Counted from the first letter of the stretch, positions 8,934 through 17,499 are shown. The stretch is DNA of 64,000 nt from Mesorhizobium sp. M7A.F.Ca.US.006.01.1.1 (GCF_003997935.1 NZ_RZQL01000001.1:39066-103065), one strand, 5' to 3'. Notes: generated by a model not told the origin, from the letters alone. A program made the numbers and translations.

Positions 8934-9021
8934 ATGGTTCCCCTTTTTTGATAGGCTGATCGATCTGTTCCTACGCCCGGCCATTACCGGTTCGAGGCCA
9001 TTCTTGTCCGGCCGGTGTTCG

Positions 9022-9693
9022 TCACCGGCTCGGACTCACGAACTCGGCCAGCATCGGTGCTGTGCTGAGAATATGATCCTGCATCACCTTTTCCGCGTGA
9101 AGTTCGTCACCTGAACGCAAAGCCGCGATTACGGCGGCATGCTCCTCGCGCGCGGAATGTGGCTTGTCACAGTCGTCGAACCAGATGCGCATGTAGGGCT
9201 CTATCACCACATGCAGCGCCGCTATCTGGTGGATAAGCTTGGGCCTCCGGCTTAGCGCACAGATACGGCCATGGAATTCCTGGTGGCGGACCACCCAGTC
9301 GCTGCTGCCGCTCTGGCCCGCGCGTTCCATGCGCTCGAGCAGGCGCTCGAGTTCCTCGAACTCCTCCTCATCGATCCGGGGCATCGCCAGCCTCACGGCC
9401 AGTCCCTCCAGAACCGAGCGAATTTCGAAAATCTCGTAAAGTTCATCGACCGTCAGGCCTGCGACCACGCATCCACGATTGGGCCGCAGAACCACCAGCC
9501 CGTCGGAGGCCAGGCGCCGAAAGGCTTCCCGCACCGGCATGCGACTCATGCCGATCTCGGCGGCAATCTCCTCCGGAATAAGCCTGTCGCCCGGTTTGTA
9601 GCGGCCGAGGCGAAGGGCTCGCTGAACGTGCCTGTACGCCTCTTCCTCCGCAGTGGCGGACATCTGTGGCTCTGCCGGAAAGGCTGATGGCAT
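9022..9693 (-). CDS. GntR-family transcriptional regulator (FadR/FCD subfamily)
   Basis: The N-terminal winged helix contains GRYKPGDRLIPEEIAAEIGMSRMPVREAFRRLASDGLV, the GntR recognition pattern. The C-terminal FCD ligand domain has EIRSVLEGLAVRLA, WVVRHQEFHGRI and REEHAAVIAAL, with Asp/His positions that usually hold a metal and bind organic acids. It is the likely regulator of the transporter, GGT and CoA-ligase genes downstream on the same strand. The DNA just upstream (9700-9745) is AT-rich with several GTAT repeats that could hold its operator. ATG 9693 was chosen; ATG 9663 and an earlier in-frame start are possible. Confidence 0.87.
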   Translation of the reverse strand: MPSAFPAEPQMSATAEEEAYRHVQRALRLGRYKPGDRLIPEEIAAEIGMSRMPVREAFRRLASDGLVVLRPNRGCVVAGLTVDELYEIFEIRSVLEGLAVRLAMPRIDEEEFEELERLLERMERAGQSGSSDWVVRHQEFHGRICALSRRPKLIHQIAALHVVIEPYMRIWFDDCDKPHSAREEHAAVIAALRSGDELHAEKVMQDHILSTAPMLAEFVSPSR

Positions 9694-10088
9694 GGGGCAC
9701 CTAAAAGTATTTTTGTATCCACGTATCATCAAATCCGTATTTTATTTCATCGTCAATGCCCGGTGACGACGTTCTGAAGCCGATACCGGTGCAGTGCACC
9801 GCCGGCACGATCGATTTCGGGCCGGGCGAGTCTTTGGGATGGTGCCGCCCTGGGCGTGGCAAATCAGACAGGCTGCGACTACAAATGGGGACGGGCTAAA
9901 GCGCGAAACTGGCGACGCCGCCAGAGCCGGCACGCTGGCGCGCGCCCATGTGCGGGGCTCGCGCGACAACGTGCTGCGCCTGCTGCAGGCCAAGTCGGAT
10001 TATCGGAACTTTCTGGCCAAGGCGTCCTGAGGGCGAGGAGGCGAGGCCTGCCCGCCGACCGATCCTGACGACAAGCGCCCTTGAGCCT
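9694..10088. other. Intergenic stretch; no gene supported
   Basis: About 395 bases. The left end is AT-rich and carries repeated GTAT words (9706-9745), a candidate GntR operator and promoter region. The rest is GC-rich. A short plus-strand frame (9794-10030) ends in a protein-like tail (SRDNVLRLLQAKSDYRNFLA) but has no credible start or family, so it may be a remnant. Confidence 0.5.
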
Positions 10089-10847
10089 TCAGCCCTTGCG
10101 CTCCTGAAGGCTGTTGCCGCCGTCGACCACCAGCAGGGCGCCAATGACATAGCTGGCGCCTTCCGAGGCCAGGAACACTACTGCGGCGGCCACCTCATCC
10201 GGCCGCCCGGCCCGCGCCGGCGGCGTATTCAGGGCGGCTTGCCGCTCCATCTCGCTCGACGATCCCGTTTCGATCCAGCCGGGAGCCACGGCATTGGCCG
10301 TGATGCCGCTTTTCGCCACTTCGAGCGCCAGTGTCCGCGTGAAGCCGACCATGCCAGCCTTGGCGGCGGAATAGGCTGCCGTGCCTTCGAAAGACACCAG
10401 CGGTCCGGTGACCGAGGCCACATTGACGATGCGCCCATAGCCCGCTTCGACCATCGCCGGCAGAAACGCCTTCGTGACGAGGAATGCGGTCTTCAGGCTG
10501 ACGTCGATCCCCTGGTCCCAGTCGGCCTCGGTCATAGCGAGAAACGACTTGTCGACCGATGGCGATGCCAGCGAGCCCATGCCGGCATTGTTGACCAGTA
10601 TATCGACCGCTCCGACATCGGCCCGCAGCCGCGCGACATCGTCAGCGATGGTGAGATCGGCGATTGCGGCTTTGGCATCGATGCCTTCGGCACGGAGCTC
10701 AACGGCGCGATCGAGCACGCGCGCACTGGCACCGGTGAGAAAAACGGCGTGGCCAGCATAGCCGAGCTGCCGGGCAATGGCAAAGCCGATGCCGTCGGGA
10801 GCTCCGGCCCCGGTGATAAGTGCGCGCCTGATGCTGGTAGGAGACAT
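10089..10847 (-). CDS. Short-chain dehydrogenase/reductase (SDR)
   Basis: A classical SDR of 252 residues, probably an NAD(P)-dependent alcohol or ketoacyl oxidoreductase. Visible motifs: cofactor loop ALITGAGAPDGIGFAIA, NNAGMGS, catalytic Ser in NVASVTGP, and the catalytic YSAAK. It ends with FLASEGASYVIGALLVVDGG, the usual FabG-like end. The substrate is unknown. It lies upstream of the GntR gene on the same strand with a 395-base gap and may or may not belong to that cluster. The ATG at 10847 is used. A TTG at 10853 has a better-spaced GGAG (6 bases), so the start is uncertain by two codons. Confidence 0.88.
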   Translation of the reverse strand: MSPTSIRRALITGAGAPDGIGFAIARQLGYAGHAVFLTGASARVLDRAVELRAEGIDAKAAIADLTIADDVARLRADVGAVDILVNNAGMGSLASPSVDKSFLAMTEADWDQGIDVSLKTAFLVTKAFLPAMVEAGYGRIVNVASVTGPLVSFEGTAAYSAAKAGMVGFTRTLALEVAKSGITANAVAPGWIETGSSSEMERQAALNTPPARAGRPDEVAAAVVFLASEGASYVIGALLVVDGGNSLQERKG

Positions 10848-11572
10848 GGTCAAATAAGGCTCCGCTGGTTGCCGCCTGTCCCGTGGATTCTGGCAGACGC
10901 GATCACTGCACCTACTCGATCAGGATCAGCCAGCAATCCCATTACCCAAGCAATGCGCAACCTTTTGGATTTGAGCAAGCGTGCCGCGCGTTGAGCCTAA
11001 AGCTCGATCCAGAACGTAAGTACCGGCAGGTCGCTTCCATCTCATCGTTGACGGATTTGCTGGTTCCAGGAATGGGCATGCCGTCGAATCCTTGCAGCCA
11101 AGCTCGGCATGCTCCAGCCAATACTGGGGCACCGAGCGTTCCTTTCCGCCCTAGGTAATGCGCCTGGGATAATCTGGTAGACGCTCTCGGTGCTACTGGT
11201 CGCCTTCCGGGTCAAATCATCATGACCTCACAGCGTGCGCATCCTTCGGCGGCGGTTCACGATCAGATCACGCTGACGCTGCAATTGTGTCCGCACGGCA
11301 AGGGATTGTCGGAGAGCGCGTCGCTCCGGATCACATTCGTAAGATGTAGCGGATTCGCTTTCGGATCGTCGACTTGCCGCAACCCAATATGGAGCGGAAA
11401 AATGTCGGTATGTGAAACAGAGCACTGGGTTCTCGACTGCGGCGGCGGTGGTTGCGCATTGTGGGAGGGCGCCGATGGCCAAGTCTTTTTCTGGAAATGC
11501 TACCCTCAGGTCGTGTCTGCGGACCAGGGTATTACGGCGCGGAGGAAATCTCCTGGCCAGGAGCGGCTATCA
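10848..11572. other. Long stretch without a supported gene
   Basis: About 725 bases with less even composition than the surrounding coding DNA and only short, unconvincing frames on both strands. An ATG at 11402 with GGAG 8 bases ahead reads in frame into the small ORF at 11573, and would give a 120-residue protein, but its N-terminal part is not protein-like. I see no repeats, RNA gene or clear promoter. This looks like decayed accessory DNA. Confidence 0.4.
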
Positions 11573-11764
11573 ATGGAGGCCTCTGAAAAGACAACCCTGT
11601 GCTACCAGCACCTCGACAGGACCCAGATCGCCGAGGTCGTTCGTGAAGTCACCGGCCGATCTGTCACCCTGACCCAGATCGCGGATGAGGGCAAGAAAAC
11701 GCTTTGCCAGACCGGCACCTTTGATGAATTGCTTCAGGCATGCGGACTCCGGCTCCAGGACTGA
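11573..11764 (+). CDS. Possible small protein (63 aa), unknown
   Basis: A 63-residue frame starting MEASEKTTLCYQHLD and ending ELLQACGLRLQD. It is kept because an AGGAG ribosome-binding site lies 9 bases before the ATG and the composition (TQIAEVVREVTGRSVTL) is reasonable for a small soluble helical protein. No family is recognised. It is surrounded by non-coding or degraded sequence, so it could equally be the tail of a decayed gene. A longer in-frame version would start at 11402. Confidence 0.3.
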   Translation: MEASEKTTLCYQHLDRTQIAEVVREVTGRSVTLTQIADEGKKTLCQTGTFDELLQACGLRLQD

Positions 11765-12237
11765 GCTGTAGCGAAGCATGACGCGGATCCTCCTCGCCTC
11801 GGAGACGCTTCACGCGGCCGATGATGCCTGGCTTCACCCGCTGCGTCGCCGGCCGCTTCATGCCCTTGGCAGCCGGGCGAGCAAATTGGGCAGGTGGTGG
11901 AAATAATTCCACCGCCTGCCTGCATGGTTGGCGAATTCCCTCGCCGCAAAGGTATCCTATTCGGTCGGCGTTGCGCTCTGTCGACTCGCTGTGGCCTGCA
12001 GGAAGCGCGCATTCGATCTGGCCCGGGCGAGATCGATCGCGCTTGCATCTGCGCCTATCCTCCAGCGCCACCATGCCTTGACGTGACTTTCCAATATTCT
12101 GGGGCCAGTCTACAATCAGCCGCTGCAAGGCGCAGCAGACGAGGTGACGGCGCGTACGCCCGACTAGGCGCGGCTATGGAGGAGATCGGACAGCGAGGCG
12201 AAAGGGGCTGGTAAGAGCGCTCGCCGGGCTAATTGCC
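11765..12237. other. Stretch without a supported gene
   Basis: About 470 bases. A plus-strand frame from 11778 reads plausibly for 42 codons, meets TAA at 11904, then reads on to about 12083, which might be an interrupted remnant. The true start of the following membrane-protein gene probably lies near the right end, before 12238. No RNA or repeat is visible. Confidence 0.4.
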
Positions 12238-12813
12238 TTGACTGGGTGGGCCGGAATCGCCATCCACTTCAACGCCCTCGTTAGCGGACCGATGTCATGG
12301 CCGCTCGCAGTCTGGACGCTGATCGGCTATTTCACCATCACGACGAACCTATTGGTCGCGATCGTGTTAACCGGCGTCGCTCTGGGCGTCGCCGCCTTTA
12401 AGTCCCCATCGCTCCTCGCCGGGACGCTGCTCAGCATTCTCCTGGTTGGGATCGTCTATGCGCTTCTGCTGCGAGGGCTGCGCGAACTGACCGCGGGCTC
12501 AGAACTTGCCAATATTCTGCTGCACCAAGCCACGCCTCTCATGGTGACAGCCTTCTGGCTCGTCTTTGTTGGCAAGGGTGTGCTTCGTTGGCGCGATCCG
12601 TTGCTCTGGGCGCTCTATCCGCTCGGCTATTTTCTCTATGCCTTGGCACGCGGAGCGGTCGACGGACACTATCCTTATCCCTTCATCAACGTCGCCGAGA
12701 TTGGCTTGCCGCGGACGCGGGAAGACGCCGGTATGATTGCCGCGGCGTTTGTCCTCGCTGGCGAGGCTCTAATCTGGTTCGATCATTGGCTGGCGGCCAG
12801 AGCGAAAGCCTGA
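12238..12813 (+). CDS. Pr6Pr-family integral membrane protein
   Basis: About 191 residues with six or so hydrophobic segments: a first one around LTGWAGIAIHF, then WTLIGYFTITTNLLVAIVL, SLLAGTLLSILLVGIVYALLL, MVTAFWLVFVG, LLWALYPLGYFLYALARG and MIAAAFVLAGEALIWFD. The order TNLLVA..., LHQATPLMV.. and YPLGYFLYALARGAVDGHYPYPFI is what I recall of the bacterial Pr6Pr family (also called FAR-17a/AIG1-like), whose function is unknown. The TTG at 12238 is only a nominal start. The frame stays open upstream and reads RALAGLIALTGW, so the first helix probably begins earlier at a non-standard codon, or the 5' end is damaged. Confidence 0.65.
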   Translation: MTGWAGIAIHFNALVSGPMSWPLAVWTLIGYFTITTNLLVAIVLTGVALGVAAFKSPSLLAGTLLSILLVGIVYALLLRGLRELTAGSELANILLHQATPLMVTAFWLVFVGKGVLRWRDPLLWALYPLGYFLYALARGAVDGHYPYPFINVAEIGLPRTREDAGMIAAAFVLAGEALIWFDHWLAARAKA

Positions 12814-12940
12814 AGGTTCAAGATCCCCCGAGCGAAGCGGTGACGAAAAGGCCGCAGGATGTCGGCAAGCATCCGATTGAACGGAGCGCACATTTGAGCG
12901 TCAATCGGCAGCGCCGAGGTGCGTAGAAAAGCGTAGATTT

Positions 12941-13017
12941 TGGCGCGCCCGAAGAGATTCGAACTCCTGACCCCCAGATTCGTAGTCTGGTGCTCTATCC
13001 AGCTGAGCTACGGGCGC
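12941..13017 (-). tRNA. tRNA-Arg (anticodon ACG), CCA encoded
   Basis: The minus strand folds as a 77-nt tRNA. The acceptor arms are GCGCCCG and CGGGCGC, the D-arm is AGCTCAGCTGGATAGAGC, and the anticodon stem CCAGA/TCTGG encloses the loop CTACGAA, giving anticodon ACG. The T-arm contains GTTCGAATC, followed by discriminator G and a genomic CCA (TGG at 12941-12943 on the plus strand). ACG is read as ICG after deamination and decodes CGU/CGC/CGA. Confidence 0.95.
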
Positions 13018-13270
13018 GCAACAGGCCATGTCTTCCATGACCCCGCGATCCGATCGTGAACGACCGGTCGCGACGAGACGTGTTCCCTAGCGACTGAATT
13101 TCCGAAAAGCAAGCCGATCCGGCAAAAGTTTTGTCACAAGTGCCTTGGCCGGCGATGATGGCCCGGATTCCGGCGCTTGGAAACGGTCGAGGCCGAGGCC
13201 GGTTCACTCCTCGGTAGGAAGAAGCATCTGCACAGAGGGCACGGGCATCGGGCAGACAGTGCTTAAAGGA

Positions 13271-14773
13271 TCATGCCGGGCGGCGCAGGCCGTTGCGGGC
13301 CTGGTCGAGCCGGACCGGCTGGTCGGGGATGGTGACGGCGAATGTGGTGCGCCCGCCAATGCTCTCGACCAGTTCCACCGTGCCGCCATGCGCGCGGATC
13401 AGTTCGTGCGCGATCGCCAGGCCAAGGCCGGTGCCGCCGCTGCGGGCCGAGCCACGAAAGGCCGCGAACAGGTTTTCCCGCGCCTTGGGCGGCAGGCCGG
13501 GGCCGGTGTCGCTGACGGCGATGCGGCTGACGCTGCCCAGGCGCACGGCCGACACCGCCAGGCGGCGCACCAGGGCGCTTTCACTGTCGGCCGCCATCGC
13601 CTGCACGGAATTCCGGCACAGATTGGTGAGCACCCTGAACAACTGGTCGGAATCGGCATCGACCTCGAAGGCCGGCTCGACCGAATTGACGAACTCGATG
13701 CCTTGCTCGATGTCGAGCAGGCCGTGCACGTCCTCGACCAGCTGCCGCAGCCTCAAGCGTCGGCGCGCCGGCGGCGGCTCCTGCGTGCGGCCGTAGTGAA
13801 GCACGCCTTCGGAATAGGACACGGCGCGGTCGAGCGCGCGCAGCAATTTCGGCGCGAAGGCCTGCACCGTCGGATCCTTGACCTGGCGCAGGCGGTCCGA
13901 CATCAGCTGCGCCGAGGCCAGGATGTTGCGCATGTCATGGTTGATCTTGGAGACCGCGAGGCCGAGGTCGGCAAGATGCTTCTGCTCGGAGAGCATTTTT
14001 TGCAGCCGCTCCTGCATCTGCGACAGCTCGCGCTCGGCAACGCCGATCTCGTCGGCGCGGGCAGCCGGATGGATGATGCGCCCGGGATCGTCGGGCGCCT
14101 CGGAGAAGGACAGCATCGAGCGCGTCATCGTCCGGATCGGCCCGATCATGATCAGGTCGATGGCGGCATAGACCAGCATGGCGGTGAACAGCGAGATCAG
14201 CAGCGAGACGAAGGCGACGTTGCGCGAGTAGCGCAGCATCGCATTGCGCAGGCTGTTGTCCGGCATGATCAGTTCGAACTCCTTGTCGGAGTCGCCGACT
14301 GGACCGAAGACGCGCAGCATCCGGTCGCCGCCGAAAAACAGCGTGTCGAGCGCACCGGTCATGCCCTTGATCATGCCGATCGAGGCGATATCGATGTGCT
14401 CGTCGACCTTCGGCGGCATTTCGGCCACCACCAGCAGCCGCGAGACGCCGCCGTCGCGCACCGCGATCGCCTTGGCGCCGATCGCCATCAGCACGTCGTT
14501 CTGGGCCGTGCGCGACAGCGAGGTGGATTCACCTTGCACCAGCACGATCGACACCGCCGCCGCCGTGCTCAGCCGCTCCTTCAGCCAGTTCAGCCGGTAG
14601 CTCGCGATCCAGGGCAGGAAGATCAGCACTTCGGCCAACAGCACGAAGACGATGGTCAGCAGCAGCAGCTTGGTCGACAGCCCGCGCGACAGCGGAACCG
14701 TGCGCACGCTGGCCGGCGCCTCGGTGGACGCCGCCGTGCCGATCCCTTCCTGTGCCTGTATGGTTTCGCTCAT
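13271..14773 (-). CDS. Membrane sensor histidine kinase with HAMP domain, orphan
   Basis: A 500-residue two-component sensor. A first transmembrane helix (about 34-56), an extracytoplasmic sensor of about 130 residues, a second helix (about 187-210) and a HAMP linker precede the kinase core. The phosphoacceptor is His279 in KINHDMRNILASAQL, an unusual H-box (most have HELR). The ATPase domain has the N-box RVLTNLCRNSVQA, G1 DTGPGLPPKA and G2 GGTGLGLAIAHELI. There is no response regulator next to it, and neighbours are tRNA-Arg and rpmH. Signal and partner are unknown. Confidence 0.9.
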   Translation of the reverse strand: MSETIQAQEGIGTAASTEAPASVRTVPLSRGLSTKLLLLTIVFVLLAEVLIFLPWIASYRLNWLKERLSTAAAVSIVLVQGESTSLSRTAQNDVLMAIGAKAIAVRDGGVSRLLVVAEMPPKVDEHIDIASIGMIKGMTGALDTLFFGGDRMLRVFGPVGDSDKEFELIMPDNSLRNAMLRYSRNVAFVSLLISLFTAMLVYAAIDLIMIGPIRTMTRSMLSFSEAPDDPGRIIHPAARADEIGVAERELSQMQERLQKMLSEQKHLADLGLAVSKINHDMRNILASAQLMSDRLRQVKDPTVQAFAPKLLRALDRAVSYSEGVLHYGRTQEPPPARRRLRLRQLVEDVHGLLDIEQGIEFVNSVEPAFEVDADSDQLFRVLTNLCRNSVQAMAADSESALVRRLAVSAVRLGSVSRIAVSDTGPGLPPKARENLFAAFRGSARSGGTGLGLAIAHELIRAHGGTVELVESIGGRTTFAVTIPDQPVRLDQARNGLRRPA

Positions 14774-15051
14774 GCGGCTAATGTCTTCACGATCACTTGA
14801 TCAACGCAGATTAGGCGATTACGGCTTTTTTGCCAATTTCATCCTTGGTCGCAAACATAAACCGGCCTGAACGGAGCCGGATTGCGCCCGACGACTCCGG
14901 ATTGACTTCCAAAAGCCTTCTTTCTATAAGCCCGCACACGCTCGGGCCATTCGTCCCGGCGCGGTTTCGATCGCGCCAAAGCCGGCCCGGCAAAGCTCCT
15001 GTTACACAGTGACAGAATCAAGAAGGGCCGCACCCCGCGGTATTAAAACAA

Positions 15052-15186
15052 ATGAAGCGTACCTACCAACCGTCTAAACTCGTCCGCAAACGTCGGCACG
15101 GCTTTCGTGCCCGCATGGCCACCAAGGGTGGTCGCGGCGTCGTCGCAGCTCGCCGCAACCGCGGTCGCAAGCGGCTCAGCGCCTGA
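15052..15186 (+). CDS. rpmH: 50S ribosomal protein L34
   Basis: A 44-residue, highly basic protein starting [20 protein letters not shown], with [19 protein letters not shown] in the second half and ending RLSA: the complete L34 sequence. It binds 23S rRNA in the large subunit. It is followed 16 bases later by rnpA and then yidC, the classic order. There is no obvious Shine-Dalgarno; the leader just before the ATG is A-rich (ATTAAAACAA). It is divergent from the histidine kinase, with a 278-base intergenic region that should hold its strong promoter. Confidence 0.97.
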   Translation: MKRTYQPSKLVRKRRHGFRARMATKGGRGVVAARRNRGRKRLSA

Positions 15187-15202
15187 ACGGAAGACGAGAT
15201 CG

Positions 15203-15556
15203 TTGCCCGCAACCGGCAAGCCAGTGGGACTAAATCCCAAGCGGCTTCTGAAGCGCGCGGAATTCCTGGCCGTCCGTCGTGGTGAAAAGCGACGCGGGCG
15301 GCTTTTTCTCGTTGAAGTTCTCGACCGCGGCGACGGCCTGTCGCCGCGCGTCGGCTACACCGTCACCAAGAAGGTCGGCAATGCGGTTGTCCGCAACCGT
15401 GTCCGGCGGCGGTTGCGAGAAGCCGTCCGTACGCATGCGGCAAGTGACATGGTGCCTGGCAATGACTATGTCATCGTCGGGCGCGAAGACGTGCTTACCA
15501 CTCCGTTCGGCCAGTTGAAGGCCGAACTCTCCCGCCGACTGCGCGGAACACGATAG
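15203..15556 (+). CDS. rnpA: Ribonuclease P protein component
   Basis: The protein subunit of RNase P, which matures tRNA 5' ends (117 residues from TTG 15203). The family core is complete: [43 protein letters not shown] (the RNR signature), then DYVIVGRE. There is no ATG in a sensible position. TTG 15203 has a GA-rich stretch (GGAAGACGAG) before it, and GTG 15224 is the alternative. It lies between rpmH and yidC and is separated from yidC by 14 bases. Confidence 0.95.
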   Translation: MPATGKPVGLNPKRLLKRAEFLAVRRGEKRRGRLFLVEVLDRGDGLSPRVGYTVTKKVGNAVVRNRVRRRLREAVRTHAASDMVPGNDYVIVGREDVLTTPFGQLKAELSRRLRGTR

Positions 15557-15570
15557 GCCAAGGGCTTTCG

Positions 15571-17382
15571 ATGGAAAACAACCGGAACTTCTTCATCACC
15601 ATCGCGCTGTCGGTGCTGATCCTGGCGGTATGGCAATATTTTTACGTGTTGCCGCGCAGCGAAGCGCAACGCGAGGCCGCCCGCGTCGAACAGCAGCGCG
15701 TCGAGGAGCAGAAGAAGGCCGCCGGCACCAATCCCGGTACCGACACCGGAACGCCCGCCGCCCCTGGCGCCATTCCCAACGCACCGGGAACAGACGCCGT
15801 GACGCCGGCCGGCCGCGAACAGGCACTCGCCACGACGACCCGCGCCAGGATCGACACGCCGAGCCTCGAGGGTTCGATCAACCTGACCGGCGCCCGTCTC
15901 GACGACCTCAAGCTCAAGCACTACACCGAGACGGTCGACAAGAATTCGCCCGAGATCAGCCTGCTCAACCCGGCGGCACTGCCCAATGGCTACTATGCCG
16001 AGATCGGCTTCGTCGGCAACGACAAGACCGGCGCGGTGCCCGGTCCCGAGACTGTGTGGGCCGTCGACGGCAATGCGACGCTGACGCCGACGACCCCGGT
16101 CACGCTGACCTATTCGAACGACAAGGGCCTTACCTTCAAGCGCACCTTTTCCGTCGACACCAACTACATGTTCACGGTGTCCGACACGGTGCAGAATGCG
16201 GGCACGGCCGCCGTCTCGTTGTCCAATTACGGCCGCGTCACCCGCTTCGACAAGCCGCTCGTTGCCAGCACCTATGTGCTGCACGAGGGCCTGATCGGCT
16301 TCACCGGGACCGAAGGCCTGCAGGAGCACAAATACGCGTCCATCGAGAAGGACAAGCAGTTCACGCCGGGCAAGTCGACCGACGGATGGCTCGGCATCAC
16401 CGACAAATACTGGGCGGTGACGCTGGTGCCGACCGAGAAGCAGCCGTTCCAGCCGCGCTACGCCTATTTCGAGGACGGCCGCCATCGCTACCAGTCCGAT
16501 TTCCTCACCGACCCGATCACCGTCGATGCCGGTCAGTCGGCGACGGTTGAGAGCGAAATCTTCGCCGGCGCCAAGGAAGTCGGCAAGATCAACGCCTATG
16601 CGGAAGATCGTCATATCAAGCGGTTCGACCTCCTGATCGACTGGGGCTGGTTCCACTTCATCACCAAGCCGATGTTCTGGCTGATCGACACGCTCTACAA
16701 ATTCTTCGGCAATTTCGGCCTAGCCATCCTTGCCACCACCGTCATCGTCAAGGCCATCTTCTACCCGCTCGCCAACAAGTCCTACGCGTCGATGGCGAAC
16801 ATGAAGAAGGTACAGCCGAAGATGCTCGAGATCCGCGAGAAATACGCGGACGACAAGATGAAGCAGCAGCAGGCGATGATGGAGCTGTACAAAACCGAGA
16901 AGATCAACCCGCTTGCCGGCTGCTGGCCGGTGGCGCTGCAGATCCCGGTCTTCTTCTCGCTCTACAAGGTGCTCTACATCACCATCGAGATGCGGCACGC
17001 GCCGTTCTTCGGCTGGATCCAGGATCTGGCCGCGCCCGATCCGACGTCGCTGTTCAACCTCTTCGGCCTGATCCCGGTCACCCTGCCGCACATGCTGATG
17101 ATCGGCGTCTGGCCGCTGATCATGGGCGTCACCATGTTCCTGCAGATGCGCATGAACCCGACGCCGCCGGATCCGACGCAGGCGGCGATCTTCACCTGGA
17201 TGCCTGTCATCTTCACCTTCATGATGGCGGGGTTCCCGGCCGGCCTGGTCATCTACTGGGCCTGGAACAACACGCTGTCGATCCTCCAGCAGGGCATCAT
17301 CATGAAGCGCCAGGGCGCCAAGATCGAGCTGTGGGACAATCTGGTCGCGCTGTTCCGAAAGAAACCGTCGCCGGCCGAATAG
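15571..17382 (+). CDS. yidC: Membrane protein insertase YidC
   Basis: The inner-membrane insertase of 603 residues, cooperating with SecYEG and acting alone on small proteins. The N-terminal transmembrane anchor is ITIALSVLILAVWQYFYVL, followed by a Pro/Ala/Thr-rich linker and the large periplasmic beta-domain typical of Gram-negative YidC. The insertase core starts around 350 (DWGWFHFITKPMFW), with a cytoplasmic hairpin rich in Lys (MANMKKVQPKMLEIREKY), INPLAGCWPVALQIPVFFSLY and a last helix before a short basic tail. AAGGG precedes the ATG. A strong terminator follows at 17410. Confidence 0.97.
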   Translation: MENNRNFFITIALSVLILAVWQYFYVLPRSEAQREAARVEQQRVEEQKKAAGTNPGTDTGTPAAPGAIPNAPGTDAVTPAGREQALATTTRARIDTPSLEGSINLTGARLDDLKLKHYTETVDKNSPEISLLNPAALPNGYYAEIGFVGNDKTGAVPGPETVWAVDGNATLTPTTPVTLTYSNDKGLTFKRTFSVDTNYMFTVSDTVQNAGTAAVSLSNYGRVTRFDKPLVASTYVLHEGLIGFTGTEGLQEHKYASIEKDKQFTPGKSTDGWLGITDKYWAVTLVPTEKQPFQPRYAYFEDGRHRYQSDFLTDPITVDAGQSATVESEIFAGAKEVGKINAYAEDRHIKRFDLLIDWGWFHFITKPMFWLIDTLYKFFGNFGLAILATTVIVKAIFYPLANKSYASMANMKKVQPKMLEIREKYADDKMKQQQAMMELYKTEKINPLAGCWPVALQIPVFFSLYKVLYITIEMRHAPFFGWIQDLAAPDPTSLFNLFGLIPVTLPHMLMIGVWPLIMGVTMFLQMRMNPTPPDPTQAAIFTWMPVIFTFMMAGFPAGLVIYWAWNNTLSILQQGIIMKRQGAKIELWDNLVALFRKKPSPAE

Positions 17383-17409
17383 AAGACGCAGCGCTTTCTC
17401 CAGCCTTCA

Positions 17410-17435
17410 AAGCCCCGCCTCGCGCGGGGCTTTTC
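17410..17435 (+). terminator. Rho-independent terminator after yidC
   Basis: The arms AAGCCCCGC and GCGGGGCTT pair perfectly around a 5-base loop and run into a T-rich tail (TTTTCGTTT). It lies 28 bases after the yidC stop and closes the rpmH-rnpA-yidC unit. Confidence 0.9.
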
Positions 17436-17472
17436 GTTTAAGCAGCTCCGGCATCACGTTCCCGTGATCGGC

Positions 17473-17499
17473 GAAACTTGCGCCCGTCGGCGGCGTGAC
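17473..17499 (+). promoter_or_regulatory. Candidate ECF-sigma promoter of the first fasciclin gene
   Basis: GAAACT at 17473-17478 and CGTGAC at 17494-17499, separated by 15 bases, 59 bases ahead of the ATG at 17559. The second fasciclin gene has the same GAAACT, 15 bases, CGTATC arrangement (28706-28732). The spacing and two-box form suit an extracytoplasmic-function sigma factor. The link to the sigma gene at 29606 is inference. Confidence 0.45.

Noticed and set aside
9794..10030. A 78-codon plus-strand frame between the GntR and SDR genes
   Set aside because: Only its last 25 residues look protein-like. It lacks a ribosome-binding site and any family.
11778..12083. An interrupted plus-strand frame (stop at 11904) that might be a pseudogene
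   Set aside because: No family is recognisable, no ribosome-binding site is present and composition is only partly protein-like, so it is mentioned in the region entry but not called a pseudogene.
13145..14800. A 551-codon plus-strand open frame
   Set aside because: Antisense to the histidine kinase gene and with His/Arg/Gln-biased composition. Only the kinase strand shows real motifs.
15052..15186. Possibility of a replication origin near rpmH
   Set aside because: rpmH neighbours dnaA and the origin in many bacteria, but no dnaA, no cluster of DnaA boxes and no AT-rich unwinding region were seen. In alphaproteobacteria the origin usually lies elsewhere.
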